A DNA stretch of 64,000 nt, taken from contig CM051015.1 in assembly GCA_027704905.1 (NCBI GenBank), forward strand, positions 15,289,192 through 15,353,191. The letters run 5' to 3'. Position 1 is the first letter of the stretch. Each line of letters starts with the position of its first letter. Shown here piece by piece: positions 36,976 through 62,912 of the stretch. Position numbers and translations under genes: made by a program. The DNA comes from Muraenolepis orangiensis. Lineage: Eukaryota > Chordata > Actinopteri > Gadiformes > Muraenolepididae. Below the pieces are notes generated by a model. That model was not told where the DNA came from, did no database searches, and was given only the letters and a program-made list of their open reading frames with translations.

Positions 36976-38737
36976 AGGATTCAATCCTCCAGATTTAGAT
37001 AGAATTGTTATTCCCATGTCATTTCCAGGTTAGTGGTACGTTTGATTGGAGTTGTTGGGGATGATGTATGACATTTAGTTGTAGAGTACATGGGATCATT
37101 TAATGATGTGATCAGTTAAGTATTATATTTTATTATCTTCATAATATTCCTTGGAATTCCCTTTTTGATCGTTGCAGGCATTTTCCCATGTGTCCAGACT
37201 GCTGTCACAGTGTCAGTTTGATGCCCTGGAAGGTCTGGTAGCCCAGGACGTAAGTTAACATCCTAGTGACCAGGCTAAATGTCAGACGTATCTTTCCTTT
37301 CGGTCGTTAATAACAATGAATAACAATGTTTTACTGTAGTACATTCAATGGACATGCATTTGCTGTTAGAATGAGTTGTCACGTTATGAAGATAAAACAG
37401 CCAGGTTGGACAGACCTACCTTAACCCTGTTTCCCTGTTGGGTCTTAAGCTTGTGTTTGTGACTGAAGTAGCTTTCCTTTGCATAACATGTTCAATAAGT
37501 TATTCCAAAACACCCCTTAAAGGTTTTACCAAAGATGCTCCGGTTTGTTTGTAATGCCACACTTTTCCTTTCCTTTCCACGACGAATAGTCGAGTTTAGG
37601 TTAAAAGGTTTTTATTCAAGATTGTTACGCTACACTGCCCGCGTAGTAATATGTATGAAGTACACTGGAATGCTTACTCCCCATTTCCTCCCGCAGTTTG
37701 AATATTCTAAAACAAATTACTATTAAAAAATGCTGTACACAATAACAATAGCAATAACAATAAAGTGACTGATGATATACAAATGTTTTGAATTGTGCAG
37801 AAAGCATTAAAAAAAAAAAAAAAAACATTTTAAAGTGCCAGTAGTGCAGCAGCATTCTGAATACAGTGCAGTACAGTGAAGAACAATGCAGTGGCTGTAA
37901 TGAATCCAGAAAGTATGATAGTGTAATGTAATATTAATGACAATGTTATGATAGAGGCAGCACTCCTAGCAGTTCAGTAGGCGCACTGCCTGTGGATAAA
38001 AACTGTCCTTGAACCTGGTTGTCCTTGTGCGGATGCTGTGGAACTGGCGACATTCATTTGTTGCAGATATCTGCATTCCAAAACCTTTTAAACAGTTCGC
38101 TCTGTTTGTTTGTTTCAGTTGGTTGGTAAGCTGGAGGAAAAATGCAATGTTCTCCCAGAAAGTCACAAGCAGGCCCTCTCAGCCGGGCCCGACGACATAA
38201 TGTACACAACACCGAGTGACGTGGGCATTTACTATGACGATAAAGGTATCCACCACAATAGAGTTAGGGTTAGTGAACCATCAAATATTGAGCCACTAAT
38301 AACAGTGACCCTTTTTGAAATGTAATCAACTCTGTCCATTTTTCCAGGGAGAAAGTTTGTCAGCATTCTCATGCGCTTCTGGTACTTGACGAATGCTCGG
38401 CTTCCCGACGACCCCATAGAGGGGTCACGTATCTTCCAGATGGCCCTGGGCACCGAGGGACAGTCGGAGACTAAACGACTGTTGTCCGCTAACTACGAGT
38501 GAGTGTTTATCTTCCATGGAGGAAATGGACAATCCTGCTTTCTTAGATTATGGACACTAGCTTTTATTACAAAAGGTTTTACCGTATTCAATTTACCGTA
38601 ATTACTGTTAAGTCTAACATTTTTTCCTTTTGGTTATTTTTTGTTATGCTTGTGTCAGATTTCAGAGGGAGTTCACGACAGGCGTGGCCCCAGACTGGAC
38701 CATAACAAGAATAGAACACTCTAAACTGTTGGAATAG
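36320..38737 (+). CDS. maip1: maip1: matrix AAA peptidase-interacting protein 1
   Basis: Mitochondrial matrix protein that binds the m-AAA protease AFG3L2 and helps handle the MCU regulator EMRE (family knowledge). Five exons: 36320-36625, 37178-37249, 38119-38245, 38348-38498, 38659-38737 (TAG); all phases join, giving 244 aa. The first 50 residues are basic and Ser/Arg-rich without acidic clusters, as in a mitochondrial presequence (ends near SPARCYSSGG). Then come VMVLGVPNPFIWLRTRFYY, AFSHVSRLLSQCQFDALEG, the TIM44-like core (DVGIYYDDKGRKFVSILMRF, WYLTNARLPDD) and a C-terminal PDWTITRIEHSKLLE. It is somewhat shorter than the human protein, mainly at the N-terminus. AATAAA at 39149-39154 marks a UTR of about 430 bp. 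Introns hold a SINE and a LINE end. Confidence 0.95.
36633..36742. repeat. Short tandem repeat (attgacatgttgttcccatgtt type)
   Basis: About five imperfect copies of a 22-24 bp unit just inside maip1 intron 1. Non-coding. Confidence 0.8.
36740..36972 (+). repeat. tRNA-derived SINE, second family
   Basis: Head ggcggcaggatagctcagtc with a good A box, box B ggttcaagtcccc, body gtgcccttgagcaaagcacc and tail gggttaaatgcag ending in tttcactgtgtgtgtg. The body and tail differ from the SINEs at 4885 and 16341. Sense orientation in maip1 intron 1. Confidence 0.8.
37598..38075 (-). mobile_element. 5'-truncated LINE with reverse-transcriptase C-terminus
   Basis: On the minus strand the coding end reads RTRTTRFKDSFYPQAVRLLN, typical of CR1/L2/Rex1-group LINEs, followed by the 3' UTR shared with the copies at 11384, 41100, 53250 and 63840. 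It lies in maip1 intron 2; the exon 3 acceptor is about 40 nt beyond it. Confidence 0.85.
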
Positions 38738-39659
38738 GAACACGGCGCCTGAGGTTCTGAAGTTGTCATGGAGAAGGAATTAAAGAACCAGCAGTCTTCT
38801 CTTCTGGTTCCATGCTGGTGCCTTTTTTTTAAAGCAGGACCAGGAGGACTGTCTTCCTGGTCTGCAAACCAACAAAAAAAAATGTGAGCTCTGCAAGAAT
38901 GACACTGGGGCATCATCATCCCCATTATCATGATCAAACTTGATTTGATCTTGACTGATTTCTGCAGTATCTCAGCTGTAACTAAATGTCCATGTGGTAT
39001 TCCACGGTGTCCAGAAATGTGAAATGTGTAGATTGTCTCCCCTGATGGGAGGCCATGTTTTGTCTGCAGATTTGTCCGCACTCCATCGCTATGACAAATG
39101 ATGTGTTGTTCTACCTGAGAACCCTGTAATATAGATACATCGGACTTAAATAAATAGTTGGACCATGACAATATAATCCATGCATGGACATAACTTCAAA
39201 ACTCACCTTAAATCTGATGATATATGAAGTGATGAAAAGAGATGTTTGTCACGAAGAGGTTTTCACTGGTCACTGTTCTATACACATTGGTCTTGATGTC
39301 TAATATCAAAATGTATGACGTAAGTGGTAAACCATTCCCATAATCGAAGCATGCATAGCTCATCAGCTCTCCCGTCACCCTGTGTACATAAAGCTGGTGA
39401 TTAAACAGTATTTAGACTCATTGTAACGGAAAACCAGTTCCTGATTCTCCCAGTCGTATGTGTTCTTGTGTTTTGAACCAAATGTAATATCATTAGACGA
39501 CGAATGGTTCAGCTCCTCTCAGGTCTGCAGAAGAATACTGTTTGAATATTAAACGTAACTAACAACCAGCTGTTGAGACTCCTCTTTGAACAGTATGATA
39601 GGCTGCTGCCTCAGTCCCCCGCTGTACACATATGACTACTGCCACACACAACAACAATC

Positions 39660-41580
39660 GGATTATCAAGTTTGCAGACACCACAGTCATCGGAGGACGA
39701 CGAAACGGAGTACAGAGATGAGGAAGTCCGGCTGACGCGATGGTGCAAGGACAACCGCCTTGCACTGAATGTCAGCAAGACTAGTAAGGAGCTCATCGTA
39801 GACTTTAGGAGCCCCTATGGAAGCCCTTTTCCGCCACTTGAAAAAACAACAACAGCGACCTCAGCCTCACACACAGGGGTGTTTCTAGGGTTCCTGGGGG
39901 CCCTAGGCAAAATCGGCCTATTTTTGTTTGGGGGGGGGGGGGACACACACGCACACACATGCACACACACACGATTAATGTTCATTTTGTCATTCGTATA
40001 TTCTTTTCGTTTTATGCAGTACACTTTGAACATCAGGAACTCACGACCATTTTATTTTACAAACACTGCTTCCCAGCCCTAAGCTCTCATATGTGGCCAA
40101 CAAAAGGAACAAATAAATCGGAGTTTATAAGACAATTCAGAAAGGATTTTGGCCACTACAGTCTTCGGTTTACAAACCTATACAAACTGCCTAAATGTTT
40201 GTTGAATGGTCTGTATTGGCCTACACTGTCTATAGTTAATTTTCCAAACGTATACAAGCAGGCTGTTGGAGGGCTATAAATACCTGGGTGTTCAGCTCAA
40301 CAACAGACTGAACTGGAAATGTAACCCCGAGGCTGTGGACAGAGCAGACTACTGATTGAGGAGGCTTAGGAGCTTTAATCAGGGGTCATGGAAATCCTGG
40401 AAAAGTCATGGAATGAAGTATATTCATTGAAATTTTTGGAAAAGTCATGAAATTAGATTTTGTTGTATGTAGGGCTAGTGAAATTATGTTATTGTGCTCT
40501 TCCATGTATACTTTATCATGTAAATTCCTGCAGTGTGATACCGTTTCCACTTAAATGGACATAGCCTAACTAGTCCAGAAAAGGAACAAAGGTTGTTATT
40601 TAATTTGCATTCAATAATAAGGCCCAACCTGTGGAGTAACCTATGCAATGGTTGTGAAAGGTCATGGAAACTTATTTAACCTTGAAAAGTAATGTAAAAG
40701 TTGTTGTTGTCAGTGTTATAGTAACGACAGAAAGCTACAGTGCACGCGACTATCTAGATAGTTAAGTCATAATTATGAGATAGTTAAGTCATAATTAATA
40801 ATACTTAATATAATTAATAATACTATTTTTGTGGCGGAAACGGGCTTCCATACTCAACAGAAGAGGTCATGCTGAAGAAGGCACACCAGCGCCTCAGGAG
40901 AAGCGGCATAGGCCAGCGGTGGCTAGTGAACTTTTACCGTGGCACCATAGAGAGCGTCCTGACGAGTGGCGTCAGTGTGTGGTACGCCAACACCACTGCA
41001 CGGGACAAGAAAGCCATCCAGAGGGTCATGAGGACTGCAGAGAAGATCATCGGGTGTGCACTTCCATGCATTGAGCAGATATTTTGAACCAGATGTCGGA
41101 ATAAGGCCATCTCCATCACAAACGACTGCAACCACCCTGGGCACAAACTCTTCTCCTCCCTACGTTGTCATCCATATTAAATGACACTATTATACTGGAT
41201 ATAGACCCTCTGGATGGTTCAAATGCATGATGCTGCTGCACAACTGGCACTTTAAAATGCTTATTGCAAAATTCACCATATGTATATATCATCCATCAGT
41301 CACTTTATTTCTATTTTTTTTTTATTGTGTACAGTGTTGTTATAGTGTCGTGTAGTACATAGTTTAGTATATACTATATAGTATAAAGAACAACTATATA
41401 TGTTTATACTATATATCATATAGCATATCATAGGTAGTATATATTGTTGTTTATATAGTTGTTTAATAAAGTATTGTATAGTTTAGTATCGTCTTTTGTA
41501 GTAATGCATACTACGGGAGGGAATGGGGAGTAAGCACTATTGTACTTATTGCAAATAGCCATTCAAATCTTGAATGTTGA
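39660..41580 (+). mobile_element. LINE (CR1/L2/Rex1-like) split by nested insertions
   Basis: Reverse-transcriptase pieces occur in order: 39700-39830 (WCKDNRLALNVSKT, ELIVDFR), 40265-40385 (YKYLGVQLNNRLNW, LRRLRSFN) and 40865-41160 (KKAHQRLRRSG, FYRGTIESVLTSGVSVWYAN, VMRTAEKIIG, HPGHKLFSSLRCHPY). The 3' UTR runs to about 41580. Unrelated DNA interrupts it at about 39870-40262 (starts caggggtgtttctaggg, hAT-like end) and 40386-40830 (starts caggggtcatggaaatcctg). Stops and frameshifts make it inactive. It lies between maip1 and pgap1. Confidence 0.8.
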
Positions 41581-41759
41581 ATATATATATACACCAGTAT
41601 AATTCAATTATATGAACCTGAAACGTGTGTATTTATGTATTGATTAAACTGATAATTGACTTGCATGTCTAAAATAGGAGAGAGAGTGAGGGAAGAGAGT
41701 GAGGGAATCCTCGCCCGTTCAACTGCCTTGGACTATTTCACCGTAAGGTTGAACAAATG

Positions 41760-41996
41760 CAAATATAACCATTGTGTCGTTACTGCTGGTGTAGTATTTT
41801 TATTAAAACCCACAGTGAATAACCTGTGATAGCCCAGCCCCTTTAATATATTTTGACGTCACTCGCCGTCTATTGAATACAAATATAACCATTGTGTCGT
41901 TACTGCTGGTGTAGTATTTTTATTAAAACCCACAGTGAATAACCTGTGATAGCCCAGCCCCTTTAATATATTTTGACGTCACTCGCCGTCTATTGA
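41760..41996. repeat. Perfect 120 bp tandem duplication upstream of pgap1
   Basis: Bases 41760-41876 recur at 41880-41996 with no difference that I can see (period 120). Each copy contains aaatataaccattgtgtcgt and ttttgacgtcactcgccgtc; tgacgtca is the palindromic CRE/ATF core. The second copy ends 260 bp before the pgap1 ATG. Confidence 0.95.
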
Positions 41997-42102
41997 TGTT
42001 GATCCTCAACGCTCTGCTATTGGGCCGCCGTCCTGAGATCTCATCGCCCATAGGTCAGCTATTCTGCCCGCCTCCCTACGGTCACATAGTGGGTGGTTGC
42101 TG

Positions 42103-42141
<39 letters not shown>

Positions 42142-42256
42142 GCCCCAGCCGGTGACGACCGGTGCACGGAAACAGGGGCAGTGCAATGGAAAACTAAGCA
42201 TCTGTAATTAACGACTACCCCCCCCCCCCCCCCCACCACCAAGTTACATTTGAAGG

Positions 42257-55342
<13,086 letters not shown>

Positions 55343-55887
55343 GGGCAGATGGACGGTACAGCCTCCTGACTCTGAACACGGGGTGTCTTACTGCCTTGGT
55401 GGTCAGTCCCCTGACCTTAAACCACACCCAACCTGACCTTAACCACACCAACCTGACCTTAAACCACACCCAATCCTGACCTTAAGCCACACCCAACCCT
55501 GACCTTAAACCACACCCAACCCTGACCTTAAGCCACACCCAACCATCTCCGAAATAGGAACGGTGTCATCCATATAGTCACTAGAGGGAGGGGGTTGTGT
55601 GGTTGCCATGGGAGCGTTGGGTGCCAATATGGCTGCCAGGATGAATCTAAACCCGTTTGCCTTACTGTGTTTTTCGATACACCATACGTCCAGGAACAGG
55701 ATGGTACTGCTAATGGAATGTTACAAGTGGTTTTCTGGCTTTTTCCGTTTATTTCTGATCAGAATAATCAGTCTAAATGTGTTGCAATATTGAGTGTCTT
55801 TAGTGGTGTGTTTTTTTACATTAGTGCTGGGTTGCTGTTTCCGTGGGTCAATGAAATCTGAAAGGTGCAGCTCTTACAATTCCTATT

Positions 55888-56145
55888 TTGGTTTGAGATC
55901 ATACTGTAGTTCTATTTTGGTTTGAGATCATACTGTAGTTCTATTCTGGTTTGAGACCATACTGTAGTTCTATTTTGGTTTGAGATCATACTGTAGTTCT
56001 ATTCTGGTTTGAGATCATACTGTAGTTCTATTCTGGTTTGAGACCATACTGTAGTTCTATTCTGGTTTGAGACCATACTGTAGTTCTATTTTGGTTTGAG
56101 ACCATACTGTAGTTCTATTCTGGTTTGAGACCATACTGTAGTTAT
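55888..56145. repeat. 29 bp minisatellite
   Basis: About nine copies of a unit like tctattctggtttgagacca plus tactgtagt. Some copies differ at t/c and a/c positions. Downstream of the pgap1 stop. Confidence 0.95.
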
Positions 56146-56505
56146 ATTTTGATGTTGTTTCTCTCAGAAGTTATCCGGTGTCTGGACTCCCTCTGTTACA
56201 CTTATTAGGGCGGGGCTTTGTCGGTCGGCTTGCTTTTCAGCCAATCATTGAAAAAAATTGTATTAGCTTTCTTTCCAAGCTTCGTTCTCTATGCGGTCTC
56301 AATGGCCCACAAGAAAAGCTATAATTCATGATGTTGCACGTCAACCAGTTCTTGTTAAACTACATGGTACATGGTTAAGGCCAGCCAATTCTACACTCCA
56401 CAAGGCAGGACACTGTTGTCTATAAACTCCGCCACATATTGGAGAACTGTTTGCTGAACATTTATTTATTTAACGACACAAGCTGATAGCAAATTTACTC
56501 AATCC

Positions 56506-56540
<35 letters not shown>

Positions 56541-57201
56541 TGTCAAGACTGTTCTCAATGGGTTATGAATGAGTTGCTTCTTGGATGTCCGTTAGTGCTG
56601 GGATTGGTCCACCGCCGTCGTCATGGCAAACCATCATGGAAACCGCAGTGCCTTCCCGCTCTCTCCTCTCTCCTCCATTCAAGTGTTGCTTGCAACAGCC
56701 TGCCTTCCAGCCCCCAGTGGTCCTCTGCATCTCTTTAAAGTGGCAAATACAGGTTCCTAGAGAGCACTGAAGTACTCCTACAACGTTCTTACAGTAAAAG
56801 TACAATACTTCAGCAAGGTTTAGATGTTTAGAACGAAAGGCTAATTGCCTCGCTAGATGGTACCTGAACGCCTCACTAGGCCGGGGTCATCGTGAGGCTG
56901 TTGCGGTGCTGGCGTCCCGCCCGGGGTTTTGGCCACACATTGTTATCCCAGTCTGGGAACCCAAAACCCTTGTGAGGGTCGGGACAAATGCGCCGGAGAG
57001 TCGCTGCGTGAATGCTAAGTAACATTTGCATTCATAGCATTCTGGTAGCACAACACAGCAGGCTACACTCGCGGTGCAGTTGACCACAACTTATATACAA
57101 TACGCTCCCAATCTTTATGGATTTGTTCCTGGGGAACAGACCGTGGCTGTGTCTCACATCTAGCCTCCATAAAGTTGCACGTACAAACACAATGACCTAC
57201 A

Positions 57202-57407
<206 letters not shown>

Positions 57408-58386
57408 TAATAGCTTGCGCTGCTGTGTTTTGGTGTTTAGTGCTTTGAGATTCACAAAACCTGCCTCATTCCAAATGTGGCTTTTCTACCAGATGAACTT
57501 TGTAGTACACTCCAGTCAAAGATGACAGTGTGTATTTTTTTGGTTTGTTTTATATATATTTGTTGTTACATATTTAAATGGGATTTTATATTGTGTTCAC
57601 TGTGACCATGTGGAAGTTACGAAAACCAAATGCTTAAAGGATTTTTTTTTTAAATGGACTAACCACACTCCAAACCACTTTATATTATATATATCTCTTT
57701 TTCTGGAAACCTTTGTTTACTCGAGTTGTCCCCCTTTCTTAGATTTCTTAGTTTAAAATAACTAATAAATAAACATTTCAAATGAATTTTGATCCAAATT
57801 CCTCAAATACTAGAAGTTGCCACTTTAAATCGACAGAATATATTTAAATCAATTGAATAGTCAATTTACACAGAAGTAACACGGTACAGGACTACCAAGT
57901 AAATGCCCTGAAGGTTGACAACGTTTTTAGCTTTTTTTTTTATATTATGGAAATTATAAATCCTAAATCATGGACGATGTGCATTTCACTGGGGGTGTTG
58001 CTGGGTAATTAGAATGTATTTGTAATGGATAATTAGTTATCGGTTTTGAATGTCATTTTAGTATACATTTTTATACATCGGCATCTTCCATGTTAAAATA
58101 CTAACCAGTGTCCTCTTCAGCACATTAATGTCTAACCTTTATAAAGAGATGAAGTCTATTTTCAACCTCTGGAAACTTAAGCGGTTCTATACATTATTTA
58201 AATTTTTTCCTACACAATACAATTTACAACAACAGAACAAATACAGTTCTTAATGTGGACATTGGTGTTTCGCTCCAACTGTTGATGGGTGTCTCACTTC
58301 AACTGGTTGGTCCTGGTTTGTTACTGGTGGTGCTGGTTAGTTGGTTGTCCTCCAGGTAACTGTTCAACTGTAAGTGCTTTAAAATT

Positions 58387-58498
<112 letters not shown>

Positions 58499-58682
58499 GT
58501 GTTTCCTTTAATATGCGGCTATGTATTTGTTGGGTGAATTAATACGTCTAGTACCACCTCCAGGTCCATAACCTTGTTAATGACCTTTTAACTGCAACGT
58601 GTTCCATTACTGGACGTTATTTGAACAATTTGAAAATATTGTATCTAAAGACTTGTGTTCATGGTGTGGTGGAAGAGGTATT

Positions 58683-58738
<56 letters not shown>

Positions 58739-59025
58739 CTCAGGTTCATAATAAAGGGATTGCTTCTATGTTTGTAATATTTTTTACATTTTTAAACAAT
58801 GTTACAGAAAATGGGAAACTGCAATTTTTTTTAAGCAGCAGTGATGTTGCAATAAAATATATGAAGATGACAGTGTTGTATTGTGTGATTCATTGTATTT
58901 AAGGAGTTATGTTCAGTTCCCTGATAAAACAATACAACTATTTTAAGAAACGTGTTATTTATTTGAAAGCATGCAATGCGCAAATATTGTTTATGTTGGA
59001 GACTCTTAACCTTGGAAATAATATA

Positions 59026-60582
59026 CAGTTGCAAGAAAAAGTATGTGAACCCTTTGGAATTACCTGGATTTCTGCATAAATTGGTCATAAAATGTGTTCT
59101 GATCTTCATCTAAGTCACAACAAGAGACAAACAGTCTGCTTAAACTAATACCACACAAACAATTATATGTTTTTATTGAACACACCATGTAAACATTCAC
59201 AGTGCAGGGTGGAAAAAGTGTGTGAACCCCTATGCCAATGACTTCTCCAAGAACTAATTGGAGTCCGGAGTCAGCCAACCTGGAGTCCAATCAATGGGAT
59301 GAGATTGGAGGTGTTGGTTAAAGCTGCCCTATAAAAAACACACCAGTTTTGAGTTTGCCATTCTCAAGAAGCATTGCCTGATGTGAACCATGCCTTGCAC
59401 ACAGAAGACCTACGATTAAGAATTGTTGACATGCATAAACCTGGAAAGGGTTACAAAAGTATCTCTAAAAGCCTTGATGTTCATCAGTCCACGGTAAGAC
59501 AAATTGTCTATAAATGGAGAAAGTTCAGCACTGTTGCTACTCTCCCTAGGAGTGGCCGTCCTGTAAAGATGACTGCAAGAGCACAGAGCAGAATGCTCAA
59601 TGAGGTGAAGAAGAATCCTAGAGTGTCAGCTAAAGACTTACAAAAATCTCTGGCACATGCTAACATCTCTGTTGACGAATCTACAATACGTAAAACACTG
59701 AACAAGAATGGAGTTCATGGGAGGACACCACAGAGGAATCCACTGCTGTCCAAAAAAAACTGCTGCACGTTTGAAGTTTGCAAAAGAGCACCTGGATGTT
59801 CCACAGCACTACTGGCAAAATATTCTATGGACAGATGAAACCAAAGTTGAGTTTTTTGGACACTGTGTGGAGAACAAAAGGCACAGCACACCAACATCAA
59901 AACCTCATCCCAACTGTGAAGTATGGTGGAGGGGGCATCATGGTATGGGGCTGCTTTGCTGCCTCAGGGCCTGGACAGATTGCTATCATCGACGGAAAAA
60001 TGTATTCCCAAGTTTACCAAGACATTTTGCAGGAGAACTTAAGGCCAATTGACACACAACAGAAGATTGCTGATGCAACAGGACAATGATCCAAAGCACA
60101 GAAGTAAATCAACAACAGCATGGCTTCAACAGAAGAAAATACGCCTTCTGGAGTGGCCCAGTCAGAGTCCTGACCTCAACCCGATTGAGATGCTATGGCA
60201 TGACCTCAAGAGAGCGATTCACACCAGACATCCCAAGAATATTGCGGAACTGAAACAGTTTTGTAAAGAGGAATGGTCCAAAATTCCTCCTGACCGTTGT
60301 GCAGGTCTGATCTGCAACTACAGGAAACATTTGGTTGAGGTTATTGCTGCCAAAGGAGGGTCAATCAGTTATTAAATCCAAGGGTTCACATACTTTTTCC
60401 ACCCTGCACTGTGAATGTTTACATGGTGTGTTCAATGAAAACATATAATTGTTTGTGGTATTAGTTTAAGCAGACTGTGTTTGTCTATTGTTGTGACTTA
60501 GATGAAGGTCAGAACACATTTTATGACCAATTTATGCAGAAATCCAGGTAATTCCAAAGGGAAATACTTTTTCTTGCGACTG
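59026..60582 (+). mobile_element. Tc1-like transposon with long IR/DR ends
   Basis: 1557 bp flanked by TA. The left end cagttgcaagaaaaagtatg and the inverse of the right end (cagtcgcaagaaaaagtatt) open terminal repeats of about 210 bp. Inside each arm a second aaaaagt-tgtgaaccc copy occurs near the inner border, so the arms have the IR/DR design seen in Sleeping Beauty-type elements. The arms are still very alike, with few substitutions and small indels, suggesting fairly recent insertion. Confidence 0.93.
59374..60375 (+). pseudogene. Tc1 transposase, frameshifted
   Basis: The N-terminal paired-like helix-turn-helix (GYKSISKSLDVHQSTVRQIV, then TLPRSGRP) is readable, followed by the DDE-type catalytic pieces WTDETKVEFFG (D1), QQDNDPKHRSK (D2) and SPDLNPIEMLWHDLKRA (acidic third residue), ending near 60375. 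At least three frame changes break it: at the A-run near 59752, near 59865 and near 60060. No ATG opens the frame at the expected place. Not functional as read. Confidence 0.9.
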
Positions 60583-60661
60583 TATATATTAATTAGAATT
60601 AATTATATTAATCACAGGCATCCACTTACTTGATTTACCCAAATCTGGGCTATTGTTTAAA

Positions 60662-60790
60662 GCAGTGGTTCCAAACCTGGAGTCCGGGCTCCCTAAGGGG
60701 GACACCAGAGATCTCAGGGGGTCCACCAAACTGCATATATTTTAAATAAAAATGTCTGCATTCCAAAAAACATTAAATCAATTACTTTCT
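60662..60790 (+). mobile_element. hAT end fragment
   Basis: Starts cagtggttccaaacctggag, like the 19278 element, and contains ccctaagggggacaccagag. The matching right end was not found, so it is partial or split by the 60814 element. Confidence 0.5.
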
Positions 60791-60813
60791 CTCATACAAT
60801 TGTTGCTGCTGAC

Positions 60814-61487
60814 CAGGGGCGGATTTGAAAACATCCGGGGCTTAGCCCAGAGGCAGGGATGCAAACAGGAAACGCTGAAAAAAGAGAAGTTTTTCCAAAA
60901 AAGCTGTAACTTCCCTCCCGAATCCATCATTTATTTATTAAAATAACGCATAAAATAGTGTTTTTAACTTACAATCAGATCAGATTTTGGGGTTTGTGTT
61001 TAGTTAATTTTATTGCATATACATTCATGTATTACAATCATTAGAGAAAGTTAGTTATTGCTCAGTCAATTGTTGGAATTATTTTTTCTTGCTCTTGGCA
61101 AGGGGGTCAGCCATAGACGGCGACCCTGGAGCAACTAGGGGTTAGGTGCCTTGCCCAGGGACACTTGGACATACATGGCACCACAGCCGTGATTCGAACC
61201 CTGCGAGCTGCCGACTTTTACCAGCTGAGCTATGTAGCTGCCCAGGGAGAGGGGGGCGTGGCGTGAACAACACTGTTGTTCACGCCACGCCCCCCTACAA
61301 CACTACAGACTACTACAGAAATATCATTGAAACCACAGCATAAGAGAAGCTTTGAGAGCATGCAATCAAAAAAACAAATGTTTTTTTTTATATATTTTTT
61401 TTACAGAAAATGTATATATACATTCGGGGCTAATTACAAAACATCCGGGGCTTTAGCCCCGAATAAAACAGCCTAGCGACGCCACTG
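60814..61487. mobile_element. Non-autonomous hAT element with exact 8 bp duplication
   Basis: Flanked by identical ctgctgac (60806-60813 and 61488-61495). The ends caggggcgg and cgacgccactg are imperfect inverted repeats. Near both ends lies aaaacatccggggct. Inside are a minus-strand tRNA-derived SINE head (about 61090-61245) and a 45 bp palindrome (61251-61295). No transposase. Confidence 0.85.
61090..61245 (-). repeat. tRNA-derived SINE inside the hAT element
   Basis: On the minus strand: gggcagctacatagctcagc (A box region), then gcagggttcgaatcacggct (box B ggttcgaatc), then gtccctgggcaaggcaccta. A third head/body combination in this window. Confidence 0.7.
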
Positions 61488-62343
61488 CTGCTGACCTTTC
61501 AAAGCGTCCAATGACATCACAGCTTTGGATGTGATGTGTCATTACAAGCCGTTTCAAAATTGTCACGTGACTAAAATTGTCAATAACATAATAACCTCAC
61601 AAGTGGGAGTGTCCAACCAGATGGCAAGATCAGTCTACCAGCCTACCCAGTGGACTGTACCAACTGGCTTATCTATCGATCGTATATCTGGATGGACATC
61701 ATTTCCCTGTTGCACCTCCGTCGTGTGGCCACTGGGGGGCTCTGTCTACAGGCTGCGGCAAGGGCTGGACCCCAGCTCTATTAGTTTGTTAAAGATGAAG
61801 ATCCATCTTGTTAAGTCTGGGCCGTTTCTTGCTATATGCGGACTCTGCGGTTGCAGAGAAAGCCACCAGAGGCCCCCAAGCTGCCATTTTAGGCTTTTTT
61901 TTGGTTTACAAATAATAATAAAAAAGGCTAATATCTCTTGGTAGCCAAGTGCCATCGTGTCATGAGTGAAAGCACCTTATAAATATATTTGAACTGGTGC
62001 TTCGCAGCTGTGATTCTGAGTCACAGCCCCAGTGTGTTCATCATCTCCTCCTGCTTTTAATTCACTTTGTAATTTATTCTTTTTTTTTGAAGGGGGGGGG
62101 GGAATAATATTTTGTAGTATTTACATCTGTAGTATTTACCAGTTACAATGTTTGCCTTAATTTTCATTCCTTAACACATTAGTTCCCAACATTTCAATTA
62201 CATGTTTTCAGGAAAATGCACATTTATGGGTATTTGGAAGATATTTGAATGCAGATTGGGTAAATCCTGTACATTTTAGGGAGTTTCTTGAAGTACTAAG
62301 CATGTATTATCATGTTCTCTATGTTTCAATTACTGGGGTCAAC

Positions 62344-62780
62344 AGGGTATAGATTAGATTAGATTAGATTAGATTCAAATTTATTGTCATTGCACAGCAA
62401 AAGTACAGTACAGCGAAAACAATTTGGCAGTGCAAATGTTGCAGTAAAGTGCATGGTAATATAAAATGTACAGTGGTTAAATAAGATGTAAAGACAGTCT
62501 ACTAGGTACAATAAAAACAAGTATAAAATAACTTATACAGTATGAGTATGAGTATGAGTATATGTATGAGATATGTGCAGAATTATATATATTATTATAT
62601 ATATATATATATATATATATATCTATATATATATATAGATATATATATCCAGGTAAGTTATACAATTATTCAACAGTTAGTGAGCAGGGGTATCAAGATA
62701 AAGATAAAACAAGATAAATATAAATGTATATACAGCAGGTAGTGATAGCTATCAAAACAGCCCTGCGTACAGTCAACGTG
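62344..62780 (-). mobile_element. LINE 3' end
   Basis: Minus-strand LINE end whose tail (taatc)n and tcgctgtactgtacttttgc match the tails at 46700 and 49320. The middle holds (TA)n. A diverged relative lies at 5380-5560. Confidence 0.65.
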
Positions 62781-62912
62781 TTGCCATGTCTCAGTTATGG
62801 ATGTCTCTTGTCTTCATCATGGTTTGAGCAACTGCTGAAAAACCGCACATTGAACAGATCATGCATTTATGGAAGAGTTCTCCATTAGGGGTAAGGTATT
62901 TATATTGGTGGC

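Noticed and set aside
40829..41087. Independent 72-81 codon gene
   Set aside because: It is the reverse-transcriptase C-terminal part of a LINE.
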